A DNA stretch of 64,000 bases from Rhodoferax koreense (lineage in GTDB: Bacteria; Pseudomonadota; Gammaproteobacteria; Burkholderiales; Burkholderiaceae_C), in contig NZ_CP019236.1 in NCBI RefSeq assembly GCF_001955695.1, forward strand, positions 3,906,001-3,970,000. Reading direction: 5' to 3'. Under the pieces are notes generated by a model. That model was not told where the DNA came from. It did not search any database and saw only the letters and a list, made by a program, of their open reading frames with translations. Every line of letters begins with the position of its first letter. The stretch's first letter is position 1. The translations under genes were made by a program, and so were the position numbers. This document shows positions 25,471 through 37,493 of this stretch, in pieces.

Positions 25471-25492
25471 AAGCCGGGTCATGGCCCGGCTT
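25471..25492 (-). terminator. Probable intrinsic terminator after the phosphoribosyltransferase gene
   Basis: An 8-bp perfect stem (AAGCCGGG at 25471-25478 and CCCGGCTT at 25485-25492) with a 6-base loop is followed on the minus strand by a short T-rich run (CTTTTC). It lies 34 bases beyond the phosphoribosyltransferase stop and just before metC, so it would end the long ndk-to-gpt transcript. The T tract is short, so termination may be partial. Confidence 0.6.
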
Positions 25493-25525
25493 CGTCGATT
25501 CAGGAGGCGAACACCGGTCGGATGT

Positions 25526-27405
<1,880 letters not shown>

Positions 27406-27421
27406 TCAACTCTTGGATATC

Positions 27422-28573
27422 TCAAATAACTTGCACGGTCCATTGCCCCGCCGCCTGTTGCAGCACGCGGTCGCAATGGAATTCTTCGATTTCGCTCTCG
27501 TGGCCCGGCAGCACGCAGACCACGGTTTCGCCCTGGCGGCGCAGCTCGGCGATCGCCGCGCGCAGATCGGCGGCGTCGCCCCAGGGGGCGCGGATCGCCG
27601 CGCGCAGCGGGCGCGGACCCACCACGCCCACGACCTGCTTGATGTCGACCAGGCTGAAGCCGACCGCCGGCCGGTTGCGGCCGAACACGGCGCCGACTTC
27701 GTCGTAGCGCCCACCGCGCACCAGGGCATCGCTTGCGCCTTGGGCGTAGATGGCGAAACGGGCGCCACTGTAGTAGGCGTAACCGCGCAGGTCGGCCAGG
27801 TCGAAGCTCACCCGGCCGTCACCGACCTCGGCCGCGAGCCGTTTCAACTGCGCCAGCGCCTGCCGGATCGCAGGGTTCGCAGGCAGGACCTTTTCAGCTT
27901 CGTTGAGCACGCTGGCGTCACCGTAGAGCGTGACCAGGGCCAGCAGGCCTTCCCGCGCGGTCTTGGGGAAATCCTGGCTCAACAGGGCCAGTTCGCTCGC
28001 ATCCTTGGCCGCCAGCGCGGCGTGCAGGGGGCCGAGGCGACCCGGTGCCAGCGCCACGTCGGCCAGCAACGCACGCACGATGCGCGCGTCGCCCATGTCC
28101 ACGGTCAGGCCCCGGACCTGGGTGGCGCGCAGGCAGTCGAGCGCGAGGTGCAGGATTTCGAGGTCGGCCTCGAGCCCGGCATGGCCATAGATTTCGGCGC
28201 CGAACTGCAACGGCTCGCGTGTCGCATGCGGCCGGTCGGGTCGCGTGTGCAGCACCGGGCCGCAGTAGCACAGCCGCGCCACGCCCTGGCGGTTCAGCAG
28301 ATGCGCGTCGATGCGGGCGACCTGCGGCGTGGTGTCGGCGCGCAGGCCCATCATGCGGCCCGAAAGCTGGTCGACGAGTTTGAAGGTCTGCAGATCGAGC
28401 GCCTCGCCGGTGCCGGTCAGCAGCGATTCGAGATGCTCCAGCAACGGCGGCATGACCAGTTCGTAGCCATAAGCGCGGGCGGTGTCGAGCAGTTCACGAC
28501 GCAGTTCTTCGATGTGCCGGGCCTCGGAGGGCAGAACATCGGCAATGTGATCCGGCAGGACCCAAGCAGACAT
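27422..28573 (-). CDS. hisZ: ATP phosphoribosyltransferase regulatory subunit HisZ
   Basis: This 383-residue paralogue of histidyl-tRNA synthetase lacks aminoacylation. It forms a hetero-octamer with a short HisG and makes the first step of histidine synthesis active and feedback-sensitive. The N-terminus [15 protein letters not shown] and the class II motif 2-like segment [15 protein letters not shown] are HisZ features. The true HisRS motif 3 and anticodon domain are missing, and a complete hisS exists at 36-37 kb. It sits between DUF2065 and purA, a conserved placement. A short HisG must lie elsewhere in the genome. Confidence 0.95.
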   Translation of the reverse strand: MSAWVLPDHIADVLPSEARHIEELRRELLDTARAYGYELVMPPLLEHLESLLTGTGEALDLQTFKLVDQLSGRMMGLRADTTPQVARIDAHLLNRQGVARLCYCGPVLHTRPDRPHATREPLQFGAEIYGHAGLEADLEILHLALDCLRATQVRGLTVDMGDARIVRALLADVALAPGRLGPLHAALAAKDASELALLSQDFPKTAREGLLALVTLYGDASVLNEAEKVLPANPAIRQALAQLKRLAAEVGDGRVSFDLADLRGYAYYSGARFAIYAQGASDALVRGGRYDEVGAVFGRNRPAVGFSLVDIKQVVGVVGPRPLRAAIRAPWGDAADLRAAIAELRRQGETVVCVLPGHESEIEEFHCDRVLQQAAGQWTVQVI

Positions 28574-28622
28574 GGAGTTTCGGGGGCTGTTAAAAAACGG
28601 ATTTTACCGGGGGTTTGTGGCG

Positions 28623-28720
28623 CACCCCCAAGTCGCGCACTTCGTGTCGCTCCTCCCCCCCTGCAGGGGGCGATACCAGCGGCCTGGCAAAGCCAGTTCC
28701 GCGGTATCTCAGGAAGGATG
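28623..28720. repeat. Dispersed ~98-bp repeat, copy A
   Basis: The segment from CACCCCCAAGTCGCGCACTT to AGGAAGGATG is about 80% identical to the reverse complement of 59692-59789. Shared blocks include CCCCCTGCAGGGGGC (a palindrome) and CCTGGCAAAGCCAGTTC. It lies between hisZ and the DUF2065 gene, both on the minus strand, and contains no frame worth calling. Elements with these blocks are, from memory, frequent between genes in Comamonadaceae. Confidence 0.85.
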
Positions 28721-28737
28721 CCGTGACGTCTTGGAGG

Positions 28738-28926
28738 TCAGGTCAGCAGCCACAGCAGGATCAGGCCGAGCAGCATGCTGCCAAGGCCGAAGAATCGGAT
28801 CTGGCCGTCGGTCATCTGCAGGATCTGTTCGAACATGCGCCGCCAGCGCGGCGGCGAGAGGAAGGGGAGCAGACCCTCGATGACCAGCACCAGGGCCAGC
28901 GCCGCCCACAGGGTGTCGGCGTCCAA
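28738..28926 (-). CDS. DUF2065 family small inner-membrane protein, TTG start
   Basis: This 62-residue protein has two hydrophobic segments (about 6-24 and 43-61) joined by a basic loop (SPPRWRRMFEQILQM). It matches the DUF2065 family usually found just after hflC. The start is TTG 28926, with AAGAAG seven bases upstream; no ATG is available. It begins nine bases after the hflC stop and so is part of the hflXKC transcript. Function is unknown, but the fixed place suggests a link with the HflKC membrane complex. Confidence 0.85.
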   Translation of the reverse strand: MDADTLWAALALVLVIEGLLPFLSPPRWRRMFEQILQMTDGQIRFFGLGSMLLGLILLWLLT

Positions 28927-28935
28927 GCGGGCTTC

Positions 28936-29850
28936 TTATTTTCTGGCGGGGGCCGGGGCCGCATTGCCGCTGGCGCCACCGCCACGCATGGCCTTGAAGA
29001 AGTCGGACGACGACGGATCGAGCACCAGTACGTCGCTCTTCTTGTTGAAGCTGGCCTTGTAGGCGTCGAGGCTGCGGTAGAACTGCGCGAACTGCGGATC
29101 GGCACCGAAGGCATCGGCATAGAGCTTGGAAGCCTGGGCATCGCCCTCGCCCTTGATCTTCTGCGCGTCGCGGTAGGCGTTGGCAATCGTCACTTCACGC
29201 TGGCGGTCGGCGTCCGCGCGGATCTTTTCGCCTTCGGCCGCGCCGGTGGAACGCAGTTCGTTGGCCACGCGTTTGCGTTCGGCTTCCATGCGGCGGTACA
29301 CCGATTCGGTGATGGCTTCCACGTAATCCACCCGCGTGATGCGCACGTCGATCACGTCGACGCCCCAGGGCTTGCTGCCCTTGACGACGTCGAGCACCTC
29401 ACGCTTCACGTCGGCCATCAGCGCTTCGCGCTTGAGCGACAGCAGATCCTTCACCGTGCGGCGGTTGATCTCTTCCTGGAACGCGTTGCGCACCACCCGG
29501 TTGAGCTGGTTCGCACCGGCGCTTTCGTCCAGGCCCACGTTGCGGATGTATTCCGAAGGATCGATGACGCGCCAGCGCACGTACCAGTCGATCACCACGC
29601 GCTGCTTCTCGGCCGTGAGCATCGGCTCGGCATCGACGCTGTCCAGCGTGAGCAGGCGCTTGTCGAGGTAGGACACGTTCTGGAACGGCGGCGGCAACTT
29701 GAAATGCAGGCCGGGCTCGGTGATCACTTCCTTGATCTGGCCCAGGGCGTAGACGACGCCGAACTGGCGCTGGTCGACGACGAACAACATGGAGCTGAGC
29801 AGCGCCAGCACCACCAGCAGCGAAGACGCGATAAAACCGACTCGATTCAA
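28936..29850 (-). CDS. hflC: HflC, protease modulator subunit, TTG start
   Basis: This 304-residue SPFH/stomatin-type protein has one N-terminal membrane anchor (about 6-26) and a large periplasmic part. With HflK it forms a cage around the membrane protease FtsH and modulates which proteins are degraded. VDQRQFGVVYALGQIKEV begins the SPFH domain, and the helical C-terminal part (about 190-270) is the coiled coil of the cage wall. The start is TTG 29850 with AGGAG seven bases upstream. It lies nine bases after hflK. The C-terminal tail (SGNAAPAPARK) is not conserved. Confidence 0.95.
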   Translation of the reverse strand: MNRVGFIASSLLVVLALLSSMLFVVDQRQFGVVYALGQIKEVITEPGLHFKLPPPFQNVSYLDKRLLTLDSVDAEPMLTAEKQRVVIDWYVRWRVIDPSEYIRNVGLDESAGANQLNRVVRNAFQEEINRRTVKDLLSLKREALMADVKREVLDVVKGSKPWGVDVIDVRITRVDYVEAITESVYRRMEAERKRVANELRSTGAAEGEKIRADADRQREVTIANAYRDAQKIKGEGDAQASKLYADAFGADPQFAQFYRSLDAYKASFNKKSDVLVLDPSSSDFFKAMRGGGASGNAAPAPARK

Positions 29851-29859
29851 AATAGTCTC

Positions 29860-31314
29860 CTAGCGCACGTCGCGCTCGCGCGAACGCGAGTTGTCACGCG
29901 TGCGGGCATCGTTGGAAAGGGCCGGCGGCAGGCTCGGCAGCGACGGCGTGCTGCCGGTGCCAGCCTGGCTGTCGAGAGTGCCCGAGGCGGTCGCCTGCTG
30001 GGCCGACTGCTGCATGATCTTGTCCAGCGGCAGGTACAGCAGGTTCGAGCCCTGGCGCGAATCGACGAGCACCTTGGTCACGTTGCTGTAGATCTGCTGC
30101 ATGCTGTCGAGGTACATGCGGTCGCGCGTCACCTGCGGCGCCTTCTGGTACTCGGCCAGCACCGAGCGGAAACGCTGGGCATCACCATCGGCCTGGGCCA
30201 CGATGCGGGCCTTGTAGGCGTCGGCTTCTTCCTTCAGGCGCGAGGCCGAACCCACGGCGCGCGGCACCACGTCGTTGGCATAGGCCTGAGCCTCGTTCTT
30301 CGCGCGTTCGCGCTCCTGGCCGGCCTTGAGCACATCGTCGAACGCGGCCTGCACCTGCTCGGGCGGCCGCACGCCGCTTTGCTGCAGGTTGATGCCGACG
30401 ACTTCGATGCCGACCTTGTAGCGGTCCAGGATGGTCTGCATCAGCGTACGCACGCGCGGGCCGATCTGGTCGCGCTCCTCGGCGAGCGCCGAATCCATCT
30501 TCATCTTGCCGACGACTTCGCGCACCGCGGTCTCGGCCGCCTGCACCACCGCGCCGGTCGGGTCCTTGCTTTCGTAGAGGAAAGCCTGGGCGTTGTTCAG
30601 GCGGTACTGCACCGCGAACTTGATCTCGACGATGTTCTCGTCTTCGGTCAGCATCGCCGATTCGCGCAGCCCCGTGGCCTTGATCACCGAGTCACGGCCC
30701 ACGTCCACCGAGCGGATCTGGCTCACGTAGACCAGTTCGTGGCGCTGGATCGGGTACGGCAGGCGCCAGTTGAAACCCGCGCCGACCGTATTCTTGTAGC
30801 GGCCGAACTGCGTGATCACCGCCTGCTGACCTTCCTGCACGATGAAGAAGCCGGTGCCGAGCCAGATCAGCACGACCACGCCGGCGATCAGGCCGATGCC
30901 GATGCCGGTGCTCTTCATGTCGGGCTGAAACCCCCCGCCGCCACCGTTGCCATTGCCGTTGTTTCCGTTGTTGCCGCCGAAACGGCCGCCACCCTTGCCG
31001 CCAAAGAGGCCGCCGAGCTTGCGGTTGAAGTCACGCCACAGCTCGTCCAGATCGGGCGGGCCCTGGTTGCCGGAATTCTGGTTACGACCGGGCTGGTTGC
31101 GCGGTGGCTCGGACGGCCGCTCGTTGTCCGGCCGGTTGTTGTTTTCCGGACGGTCTCGTCCATCGGAGGACTTGTCGTCACCACGACCCCAACGCGGATC
31201 GTTCAGGTTGAACATGCCTCGGATGCGGCCGCGCAACCCGACCCAGCCGGTCTGCCCGGCCCGGCCCAACGCCGGTGGAGTGATGTTCATGCGTTCAAGT
31301 CTCTCTGTTTTCAT
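29860..31314 (-). CDS. hflK: HflK, protease modulator subunit
   Basis: This 484-residue partner of HflC in the FtsH-HflKC complex has a cytoplasmic N-terminal region of about 150 residues that is very rich in Arg, Asn, Pro and Gly (a GGRFGGNNGN-type run near 125-140). A membrane helix (about 160-180) and the SPFH domain (FFIVQEGQQAVITQFGRYK onward) follow. A long coiled coil and a Ser/Thr-rich tail end it. The ATG at 31314 overlaps the hflX stop as ATGA; ATG 31290 is an alternative eight codons in. Neither has a strong ribosome site. Confidence 0.94.
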   Translation of the reverse strand: MKTERLERMNITPPALGRAGQTGWVGLRGRIRGMFNLNDPRWGRGDDKSSDGRDRPENNNRPDNERPSEPPRNQPGRNQNSGNQGPPDLDELWRDFNRKLGGLFGGKGGGRFGGNNGNNGNGNGGGGGFQPDMKSTGIGIGLIAGVVVLIWLGTGFFIVQEGQQAVITQFGRYKNTVGAGFNWRLPYPIQRHELVYVSQIRSVDVGRDSVIKATGLRESAMLTEDENIVEIKFAVQYRLNNAQAFLYESKDPTGAVVQAAETAVREVVGKMKMDSALAEERDQIGPRVRTLMQTILDRYKVGIEVVGINLQQSGVRPPEQVQAAFDDVLKAGQERERAKNEAQAYANDVVPRAVGSASRLKEEADAYKARIVAQADGDAQRFRSVLAEYQKAPQVTRDRMYLDSMQQIYSNVTKVLVDSRQGSNLLYLPLDKIMQQSAQQATASGTLDSQAGTGSTPSLPSLPPALSNDARTRDNSRSRERDVR

Positions 31315-32543
31315 TGTCCAATTGTGCCCAATCGGGCATCGGCCTCAAGGAGTTCAGGGGAATGCTCGACCGTAGCGCCGACGGCAAGCTCCACCGGCAC
31401 GGCTTTGGCCATTTCCGCGAGCTGCAGGCGCAGTGCAGCCAGCCCCTCGCCGTTCCTGGCGCTCACGAACAACCGGGGCACCTGCTGGCCATCGACTTCC
31501 ATCGTGTCCTGCATCGTCAGCGGCCGGCGCTCGTCATCAAGGGCGTCGAGCTTGTTGAAGACCAGCAGTTGCGGCACCTCGCCTGCGCCGATTTCGCGCA
31601 GCACGGTCTGCACCTCCGCCATCTGCTCGGGAAAGCCGGGATTCGCGGCATCGACGACGTGGATCAGCAGGTCGGCGTCGGCGGCTTCCTGCAACGTGGC
31701 GCGGAAGGCGTCGATCAAGCCGTGCGGCAGGTCGCGGATGAAACCCACGGTGTCGGAGAGTGACACCGAGCGCCCCGCTTCGCCGAGGTACAGCTGGCGT
31801 GTGGTCGTGTCCAGCGTCGCGAACAGCTGGTCGGCCGCATAGGCGCGCGCCTTCACCAGCGCGTTGAACAGCGTGGACTTGCCGGCATTGGTGTAGCCGA
31901 CGAGGGAAATCGTGAAAGCGTCGCGTCGCGCACGCTGGCGACGCTGGGTGCTGCGTTGTTTCACCACCTTGGCCAGGCGTTCCTTGGTGCGCTTGATCGA
32001 CTCGCCGAGCATGCGGCGGTCGAGTTCGATCTGCTTCTCGCCCGGGCCGCCGCGCATGCCGATGCCGCCGCTTTGCCGCTCCAGGTGCGACCAGCGCCGC
32101 ACGAGGCGCGTCGTGAGGTATTGCAGCCGCGCGAGTTCGACCTGCAGCTTGCCTTCGTGGCTGCGTGCGCGCTGGGCGAAGATGGTCAGGATCAGCAACG
32201 TGCGGTCGTTCACCGGCAACTCGATGTGACGCTCGAGGTTGCGCTGCTGCGCCGGGCTCAGGCTCTGGTCGAACAGGATTTCGGTGGCGCCGTGCATCTG
32301 GGCCAGCAACTTGATCTCGTCGGCCTTGCCGCTGCCGACGAACAGCGCGGCATCGGGGGCGCGGCGCTTGCAGCTGATGCGCGCCACGACGCGCATGCCG
32401 GCGGTTTCGGCCAGCAGGCCCAATTCGTCGAGTTCCGGGTCGTAGTGGGGCAGGCCCAGATCGACGCCGACCAGGATGGCCAGTGCCGTGGATTTTTCGG
32501 GCCCCTCGGATGAACCTTGGGACGAACTTTGGGGCGAACTCAA
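31311..32543 (-). CDS. hflX: GTPase HflX, TTG start
   Basis: This 410-residue ribosome-associated GTPase splits stalled or stress-inactivated 70S ribosomes. The N-terminal HflX domain (about 20-190) includes FVGSGKADEI and the coiled-coil GGIGMRGGPGEKQIELDRR. The G domain has P-loop VGYTNAGKST, then DTVGFI and NKLD. The only fitting start is TTG 32543; in-frame codons upstream lack similarity, and the first 24 residues (Ser/Gln-rich) are variable. It is 93 bases after hfq, an arrangement conserved in beta- and gammaproteobacteria. Confidence 0.94.
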   Translation of the reverse strand: MSSPQSSSQGSSEGPEKSTALAILVGVDLGLPHYDPELDELGLLAETAGMRVVARISCKRRAPDAALFVGSGKADEIKLLAQMHGATEILFDQSLSPAQQRNLERHIELPVNDRTLLILTIFAQRARSHEGKLQVELARLQYLTTRLVRRWSHLERQSGGIGMRGGPGEKQIELDRRMLGESIKRTKERLAKVVKQRSTQRRQRARRDAFTISLVGYTNAGKSTLFNALVKARAYAADQLFATLDTTTRQLYLGEAGRSVSLSDTVGFIRDLPHGLIDAFRATLQEAADADLLIHVVDAANPGFPEQMAEVQTVLREIGAGEVPQLLVFNKLDALDDERRPLTMQDTMEVDGQQVPRLFVSARNGEGLAALRLQLAEMAKAVPVELAVGATVEHSPELLEADARLGTIGQ

Positions 32544-32587
32544 ATCAGGTGCGGGTCAGGTGGGTGTTTTGCGAGAGTCCAAAAGCG

Positions 32588-32609
32588 CGAACGCCGCAAT
32601 GGGCGTTCG
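32588..32609 (-). terminator. Hairpin after hfq, possible partial terminator
   Basis: An 8-bp perfect stem (CGAACGCC at 32588-32595, GGCGTTCG at 32602-32609) is followed on the minus strand by CGCTTTT. It lies between the hfq stop and the hflX TTG, so it may limit read-through from hfq into hflXKC, giving more Hfq than HflX. The T run is only four bases, so this is a moderate call. Confidence 0.55.
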
Positions 32610-32636
32610 GCTAGGGGAAGGGAGCGCGGCTGGAGA

Positions 32637-32888
32637 TCAGCTGCCTGCCTCGGTCGCGGCATCTTCGGCGGTCGAGAAATTCACGGCACGGCCTGGGACG
32701 ATGGTGGAGATGGCGTGTTTGTAGACCATCTGGGTCACGGTATTGCGCAACAGCACAACATATTGGTCAAAAGACTCAATCTGGCCCTGGAGCTTGATAC
32801 CGTTGACGAGGTAAATCGACACCGGCACATGTTCGCGACGCAGGGTATTGAGAAATGGGTCTTGCAAGAGCTGCCCTTTATTGCTCAC
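32637..32888 (-). CDS. hfq: RNA chaperone Hfq, GTG start
   Basis: This 83-residue Sm-like protein forms a hexamer and pairs small RNAs with mRNAs. Sm1 motif [20 protein letters not shown] and the Sm2 block [13 protein letters not shown] are exact for the family; Gln8, Phe42 (SFDQY region) and YKH line the known RNA sites. The first codon is GTG 32888, with GGAGA seven bases before it. The C-terminal tail is very short (about 13 residues past the Sm fold), as in other Burkholderiales with short Hfq. It is 115 bases after der, a gap that probably holds its own promoter. Confidence 0.97.
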   Translation of the reverse strand: MSNKGQLLQDPFLNTLRREHVPVSIYLVNGIKLQGQIESFDQYVVLLRNTVTQMVYKHAISTIVPGRAVNFSTAEDAATEAGS

Positions 32889-33003
32889 GATATTCTCCGT
32901 GTTGTGAAGTTGTTAATGAAGAACAGACCTTACCACAGGGTTAGCAGGACTTGCGTTCCACCCCGTAAACCCCTAGCAAATTTATTGAGACTCTGCCAGT
33001 CCT

Positions 33004-34344
33004 CTACTTGTCTTTATCGGTAAAAGGGTTCGCAGATGTCTTCATTTCGATACGCAGCGGCGTGCCGACGAGGTTGAATTCCTTGCGGAACCGGCCCTCG
33101 AGGAAGCGTTTGTAGGCGTCGGTCACGTGCTCGAGCGAATTGCCGTGGATCACGATCACCGGCGGATTCATGCCGCCCTGGTGCGCGTAACGCAGCTTGG
33201 GGCGGAACATGCCGGCGCGCTTCGGGCTCTGGAACTGCACGGCCTCGAGCAGCAGCCGGGTCAGCACCGGCGTGGACATCTTGCACGTCGCGGCCTTGTG
33301 CGCCTGCAGGATCGAGGCCCACAGCGGACCCAGGCCCTGGCGCTTCTCGGCCGAGATGAAGTGCATCGAGGCGAACTTCAGGAAGGCCAGCCGGGTTTCG
33401 ATGGAACGCTGCACGAGTTCGCGCTGGTACGCATCCACCGCGTCCCATTTGTTGACAGCAACCACCACCGCCCGGCCACTTTCCAGCACGTAGCCGGCGA
33501 TGTGGGCGTCCTGATCGGTCACACCTTGCGTGGCATCGATGAGCAGCAGCACCACGTTGCAGGTCTCGATGGCCTGCAGCGTCTTCACCACCGAGAATTT
33601 CTCGATGGCCTCGAAGACCTTGCCGCGGCGGCGCAGGCCGGCCGTGTCGATGAGCTCGAAACGGTGGCCGTTGCGTTCGAACGGCACGGTGATCGCGTCG
33701 CGCGTGGTGCCCGGCATGTCGAAGGCCACCAGCCGCTCCTCGCCGAGCCAGGTGTTGATCAGCGTGGATTTGCCGACGTTGGGCCGGCCGGCCACGGCCA
33801 GCTTCGTGACACCGGCGTCGATGCCGGCTTCTTCCTCGTCCTCGTCGGGCAGGTTCAACGGCGCCAGCGCCAAGTCGACCAGGCTGCGGATGCCCTGGCC
33901 GTGCGCGGCGGAAACCGGATACACCTCACCCAGGCCGAGTTCGTAGAAGTCGGCCAGCTGATGGCCCTCGGTCATGCCCTCGGCCTTGTTGGCCACCAGC
34001 ACGCAGGGCTTGCCCAGGCGGCGCAGGTAGTTGGCAATGTCGTGGTCCTGCGCGGACAGGCCGGCGCGGGCATCGACCACGAAGATCACCACATCGGCCT
34101 CGGCCACGGCCTGGCGCGTCTGCTTGGCCATCTCCTTGTAGATGCCACTGGTGGCATCGGGCTCGAAGCCGCCGGTGTCGATGACGATATATTCGTGTTT
34201 GCCCTGGCGGCCATTGCCGTAGTGGCGGTCGCGCGTGAGCCCGGCGAAGTCGGCCACGATGGCGTCGCGCGACTTGGTCAGCCGGTTGAACAGGGTGGAT
34301 TTGCCGACATTGGGGCGCCCGACCAGGGCGAGAACAGGTTTCAT
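33004..34344 (-). CDS. der: Ribosome biogenesis GTPase Der (EngA)
   Basis: This 446-residue protein has two tandem GTPase domains with P-loops GRPNVGKST at about 9-17 and again at 186-194, G3 motifs DTGG and DTAG, and NKxD motifs NKAEG and NKWDA. A C-terminal KH-like domain (about 365-440) ends it. It is essential for 50S subunit maturation. An acidic linker ([10 protein letters not shown], near 165-175) joins the two G domains. The start at 34344 begins the first conserved strand. It follows bamB by 20 bases in the conserved hisS-yfgM-bamB-der series. Confidence 0.97.
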   Translation of the reverse strand: MKPVLALVGRPNVGKSTLFNRLTKSRDAIVADFAGLTRDRHYGNGRQGKHEYIVIDTGGFEPDATSGIYKEMAKQTRQAVAEADVVIFVVDARAGLSAQDHDIANYLRRLGKPCVLVANKAEGMTEGHQLADFYELGLGEVYPVSAAHGQGIRSLVDLALAPLNLPDEDEEEAGIDAGVTKLAVAGRPNVGKSTLINTWLGEERLVAFDMPGTTRDAITVPFERNGHRFELIDTAGLRRRGKVFEAIEKFSVVKTLQAIETCNVVLLLIDATQGVTDQDAHIAGYVLESGRAVVVAVNKWDAVDAYQRELVQRSIETRLAFLKFASMHFISAEKRQGLGPLWASILQAHKAATCKMSTPVLTRLLLEAVQFQSPKRAGMFRPKLRYAHQGGMNPPVIVIHGNSLEHVTDAYKRFLEGRFRKEFNLVGTPLRIEMKTSANPFTDKDK

Positions 34345-34364
34345 GAAGTGGGAGTTAACCGGCG

Positions 34365-35486
34365 TTATTCTGGTTGGAAGCCAAAGATGCCGCCGTTGCG
34401 AGTGACCACCACCACGGTGTCTCCCGCAAGGACGGGCGCTGCCGCGATCGGCGAGCCGTCCGTGGTGAGTCGAGTCAGCGGGGAACCGTCCTCGCGCGAG
34501 AGAAAATGCACCAGGCCGGTGTTGTCGCCGACGGCCACGGAACGGCCCACGGCCAGCGGCGCGGTGAGCACCCGGTATTTGAGGTGGTCGGTGCTCCAGG
34601 CGGATGTGCCGTCGGCACGTTGCCAGGCCACGACCTTGCCATCGCCTTCGGAGCCGAACACCAGGCGGTCGTCGCCGGAGATGCCCTCGAAACCGACCGA
34701 CGGCTTGGTCCAGACCAGCGTGCCACGCGTCGTGTTCACGCAGCCGACGTTCGACTGGAACGCGCGCGCGCAAACCACCTCGCCCACCCGGCTGGTATGC
34801 CCGACCAGATCGACCAGGCGCTCCACGTCGTTGGTGCCGCGTGGCGCGGCGATCGGTGCCTCCCAGCGCACGCTGCCGTTGCCCGGGTTCAGGCCGACCA
34901 TGCGGCCGGACAAGCCCGCCACCAGGGTGTCGCCCACGGCCATCAGCACGCCGCCCTGTGACAGCACCAGCGGCTCGCCGGTGCGCGTCTGTGTCCACAG
35001 GCGGCGCCCGCTCTGGCCGTCGAAGGCCGAGACCGAACGGTCGGCGGCCAGCAGGAACACGCGGCCGCCGGCCACGAAGGGCGCGGTGAAGGCCTGGGCG
35101 TTGAGTTTCTGGCGCCAGATTTCCTTGCCGGCCTCGATCGTCACCAGCTCGTTGCCGGTGGTGACCACGGCCGAGAGCCGGCCGTCGCTGCCCACACCCG
35201 CGGACAGCGGCGTGCCGACCGCCAAGCGCCACAGCTCGCGGCCGGTGCGGGCGTCGAGCGCCGCCACGTTGCCGTTGACGCTGGCCAGCGTGACGGTGCT
35301 GCCCTGCACGTTGACGTCGAGCGGGAAGGAGACTTCGCCGATCTTCGCGCTCCAGGCCTGGCGCACGCCAAGCAGCGCCACGTTGGCCGGCAGTTCGGCA
35401 GGCTTGGGTTTGTTGCTGGAACAGGCCGCCAGGGCCGCGGCCAGGACGAGCGCGGCTGACACCCGGGCAAAACGCTTGTTGAACAT
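34365..35486 (-). CDS. bamB: Outer-membrane assembly lipoprotein BamB
   Basis: This 373-residue eight-bladed PQQ-type beta-propeller is anchored by an N-terminal lipid and assists BamA in inserting outer-membrane proteins. The lipobox LAAC gives Cys22 as the lipidated residue. Repeated blade motifs ([42 protein letters not shown]) are visible. The start is ATG 35486 or the GTG directly before it (35489); the GTG overlaps the yfgM stop. bamD, its partner in the complex, is in this window near 46 kb. Confidence 0.95.
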   Translation of the reverse strand: MFNKRFARVSAALVLAAALAACSSNKPKPAELPANVALLGVRQAWSAKIGEVSFPLDVNVQGSTVTLASVNGNVAALDARTGRELWRLAVGTPLSAGVGSDGRLSAVVTTGNELVTIEAGKEIWRQKLNAQAFTAPFVAGGRVFLLAADRSVSAFDGQSGRRLWTQTRTGEPLVLSQGGVLMAVGDTLVAGLSGRMVGLNPGNGSVRWEAPIAAPRGTNDVERLVDLVGHTSRVGEVVCARAFQSNVGCVNTTRGTLVWTKPSVGFEGISGDDRLVFGSEGDGKVVAWQRADGTSAWSTDHLKYRVLTAPLAVGRSVAVGDNTGLVHFLSREDGSPLTRLTTDGSPIAAAPVLAGDTVVVVTRNGGIFGFQPE

Positions 35487-36160
35487 CACTTCTTGGTCTC
35501 CGTGGAGGTCGTCGCGCCGCGCGGATCGACCCCGAGTGCGTTGAGCTTGATTTCGACGAGGCGGCGGTAGTCGCTGCGTTCCTCGAATGCGGAGTAGGCC
35601 TTCTGGTATTCGGCGATGGCTTCGGCCTTCTTGCCCTGCAGCGCGAAGACGTCGCCGCGGCGGTCGGCCACCAACGGCGCGTATTCCGCCGGGAAGGTCG
35701 CGGAAAGCTGCTTGAGCGCATCGTCGTAGGCCTTGGCCTCGACGTCGACACTGGCCAGCCGCAGCCGCGCCATCGCCTGGTAACCCTCGTCGGAGGCCTT
35801 GTCCGCCACCCAGGTGAGCGCGGCCTTGGCCCCGTCCACGTTGCCCTTCTCGAACAGGCCCTTGCCCGCCAGCAGGCCGGCCTGCTGCGCATAGCTGGTG
35901 CCGCCGAACTTGTCCTTCATGTCGGTGAAGGCACGTTCGAGCCGGGCCGCGTCGCCGGACTGCGCGGCGCGGTCGACCTCGTCGAACATGGCCGAGGCCT
36001 GGGCGGCCTGCCGGCTGTTCCAGTAGTTGTAGAAGTTCCAGGCGGCGAAGGCGCCGAGCACGGCGATCAGCAGCCAGCTGATGAGATTGCCGTATTGCTT
36101 CCAGAAGTGCTTGATCTGGTCAAGCTGTTCTTGTTCTTCGAGGTCGAGATGCGTTGCCAT
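35486..36160 (-). CDS. yfgM: YfgM/PpiD-type periplasmic TPR protein, ancillary SecYEG subunit
   Basis: This 224-residue protein has a short cytoplasmic N-terminus, one membrane helix (about 28-46; [20 protein letters not shown]) and a periplasmic tetratricopeptide-like domain (about 60-205). YfgM proteins sit at the Sec translocon with PpiD and help hand over secreted proteins. Order hisS-yfgM-bamB matches E. coli. Its stop overlaps the bamB start region. The C-terminus (ATTSTETKK) is a variable tail. Confidence 0.92.
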   Translation of the reverse strand: MATHLDLEEQEQLDQIKHFWKQYGNLISWLLIAVLGAFAAWNFYNYWNSRQAAQASAMFDEVDRAAQSGDAARLERAFTDMKDKFGGTSYAQQAGLLAGKGLFEKGNVDGAKAALTWVADKASDEGYQAMARLRLASVDVEAKAYDDALKQLSATFPAEYAPLVADRRGDVFALQGKKAEAIAEYQKAYSAFEERSDYRRLVEIKLNALGVDPRGATTSTETKK

Positions 36161-36173
36161 GAGGGTTCCAGAG

Positions 36174-37481
36174 TCAAGTCGGTGATTGTAGGGTTTGTAG
36201 TTTCGGCGCCCAGGCGGCCACATCGGCCAGGGATTCGGTGCGCTGCGCACCACCGGCCTCGGGGCCGTCGCGCAGCGATTTGACGGTGACCTCGCCACGC
36301 GCGAGCTCGTCGCCGCCGAACACCAGCGCATAACGCGCCCCGCTGGCGTCGGCCTTCTTGAACTGCGACTTGAAGCTGCCCAGGCCATCGGCCGTAGCCG
36401 CATGCATCTGCACCCGCAGGCCCGCATCGCGCAGTTGCTGCAGCGTGCGCAGCACCACCGGCATGGCGGCCGCGTCGGGCACCACGGCATAGACGTCGGG
36501 CACCGGCGCCGGCACGGCCGCGCCCTGCTCCTTCACGAGTTCGAGCACGCGCTCCACCCCCATGGCCCAGCCCACCGCCGGCGCGGGTTTGCCGCCCATC
36601 TGGGCGATCAGGTCGTCGTAGCGCCCGCCGGCGCAGACCGTGCCCTGCGCACCGAGGCGGTCGGTCACGAATTCGAACACCGTGAGGTTGTAGTAGTCGA
36701 GCCCGCGCACGAGGCGCGGGTTGATGGTGTATTCGACGCCGTTGGCATCGAGGATGGCGCGCAGGCCGTTGAAATGCGCAAGCGACGCCGCGCCCAGGAA
36801 GTCGATCAGTTTCGGCGCGGCTTCCACCACGGCTTTCATCGCCGGGTTCTTGGTGTCCAGGATGCGCAGCGGGTTGCTGTGCAGCCGGCGCCGGCCGTCT
36901 TCGTCGAGCTGGTCGGCGTGTTGCTCGAAATGGGCGATGAGCTCGATGCGGTGCGCCGCCCGCTCGGCCGGCTGGCCCAGGCTGTTGAGCTCGAGCCGCA
37001 CGTCGGTCAGCCCGATGGCCTTCCACAACGACGCCGCCAGCAGGATCAGTTCGGCGTCGACATCGGGCCCCGCAAAGCCCAGCGCCTCGGCGCCAATCTG
37101 GTGGAACTGGCGGTAGCGGCCGCGCTGCGGGCGTTCGTGGCGGAACATCGGGCCGGTGTACCAGAGGCGCTTACCGCCGTCGTACAGCAGCGAATGTTCG
37201 GTGACCGCGCGCACCACGCTGGCGGTGTTCTCCGGGCGCAGCGTGAGCTTTTCGCCATTGAGCTTGTCCTCGAAGGAATACATCTCCTTCTCGACAATGT
37301 CGGTCACCTCGCCGATGCCGCGCACGAACAGCGCGGTGTGCTCCACGATGGGGGTGCGGATGTTGCGGTAGGCGTAGCGCGCCATGATCTCGCGTACCGT
37401 GCCTTCGAGCCACTCCCAGCGGGCGGACTCGGCCGGCAGGATGTCGTTCATGCCTTTGACGGCGCTCAGTTTGTCAGCCAT
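36174..37481 (-). CDS. hisS: Histidyl-tRNA synthetase
   Basis: This 435-residue class II synthetase charges tRNA-His. The catalytic core shows motif 1 near residue 45 ([16 protein letters not shown]), motif 2 ([17 protein letters not shown]), the HisA loop [15 protein letters not shown] and motif 3 ([12 protein letters not shown]). The anticodon-binding domain covers about 330-425. A second in-frame ATG (MNDILP) ten codons later is internal to the conserved N-terminus. It is separated from ispG by 92 bases that hold a dispersed palindrome, so this is one of the looser joints of the series. Confidence 0.97.
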   Translation of the reverse strand: MADKLSAVKGMNDILPAESARWEWLEGTVREIMARYAYRNIRTPIVEHTALFVRGIGEVTDIVEKEMYSFEDKLNGEKLTLRPENTASVVRAVTEHSLLYDGGKRLWYTGPMFRHERPQRGRYRQFHQIGAEALGFAGPDVDAELILLAASLWKAIGLTDVRLELNSLGQPAERAAHRIELIAHFEQHADQLDEDGRRRLHSNPLRILDTKNPAMKAVVEAAPKLIDFLGAASLAHFNGLRAILDANGVEYTINPRLVRGLDYYNLTVFEFVTDRLGAQGTVCAGGRYDDLIAQMGGKPAPAVGWAMGVERVLELVKEQGAAVPAPVPDVYAVVPDAAAMPVVLRTLQQLRDAGLRVQMHAATADGLGSFKSQFKKADASGARYALVFGGDELARGEVTVKSLRDGPEAGGAQRTESLADVAAWAPKLQTLQSPT

Positions 37482-37493
37482 GTTCTTGGTATT

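Noticed and set aside
27422..28573. A second histidyl-tRNA synthetase
   Set aside because: The protein lacks the HisRS motif 3 and anticodon domain and fits HisZ; a full hisS is present.
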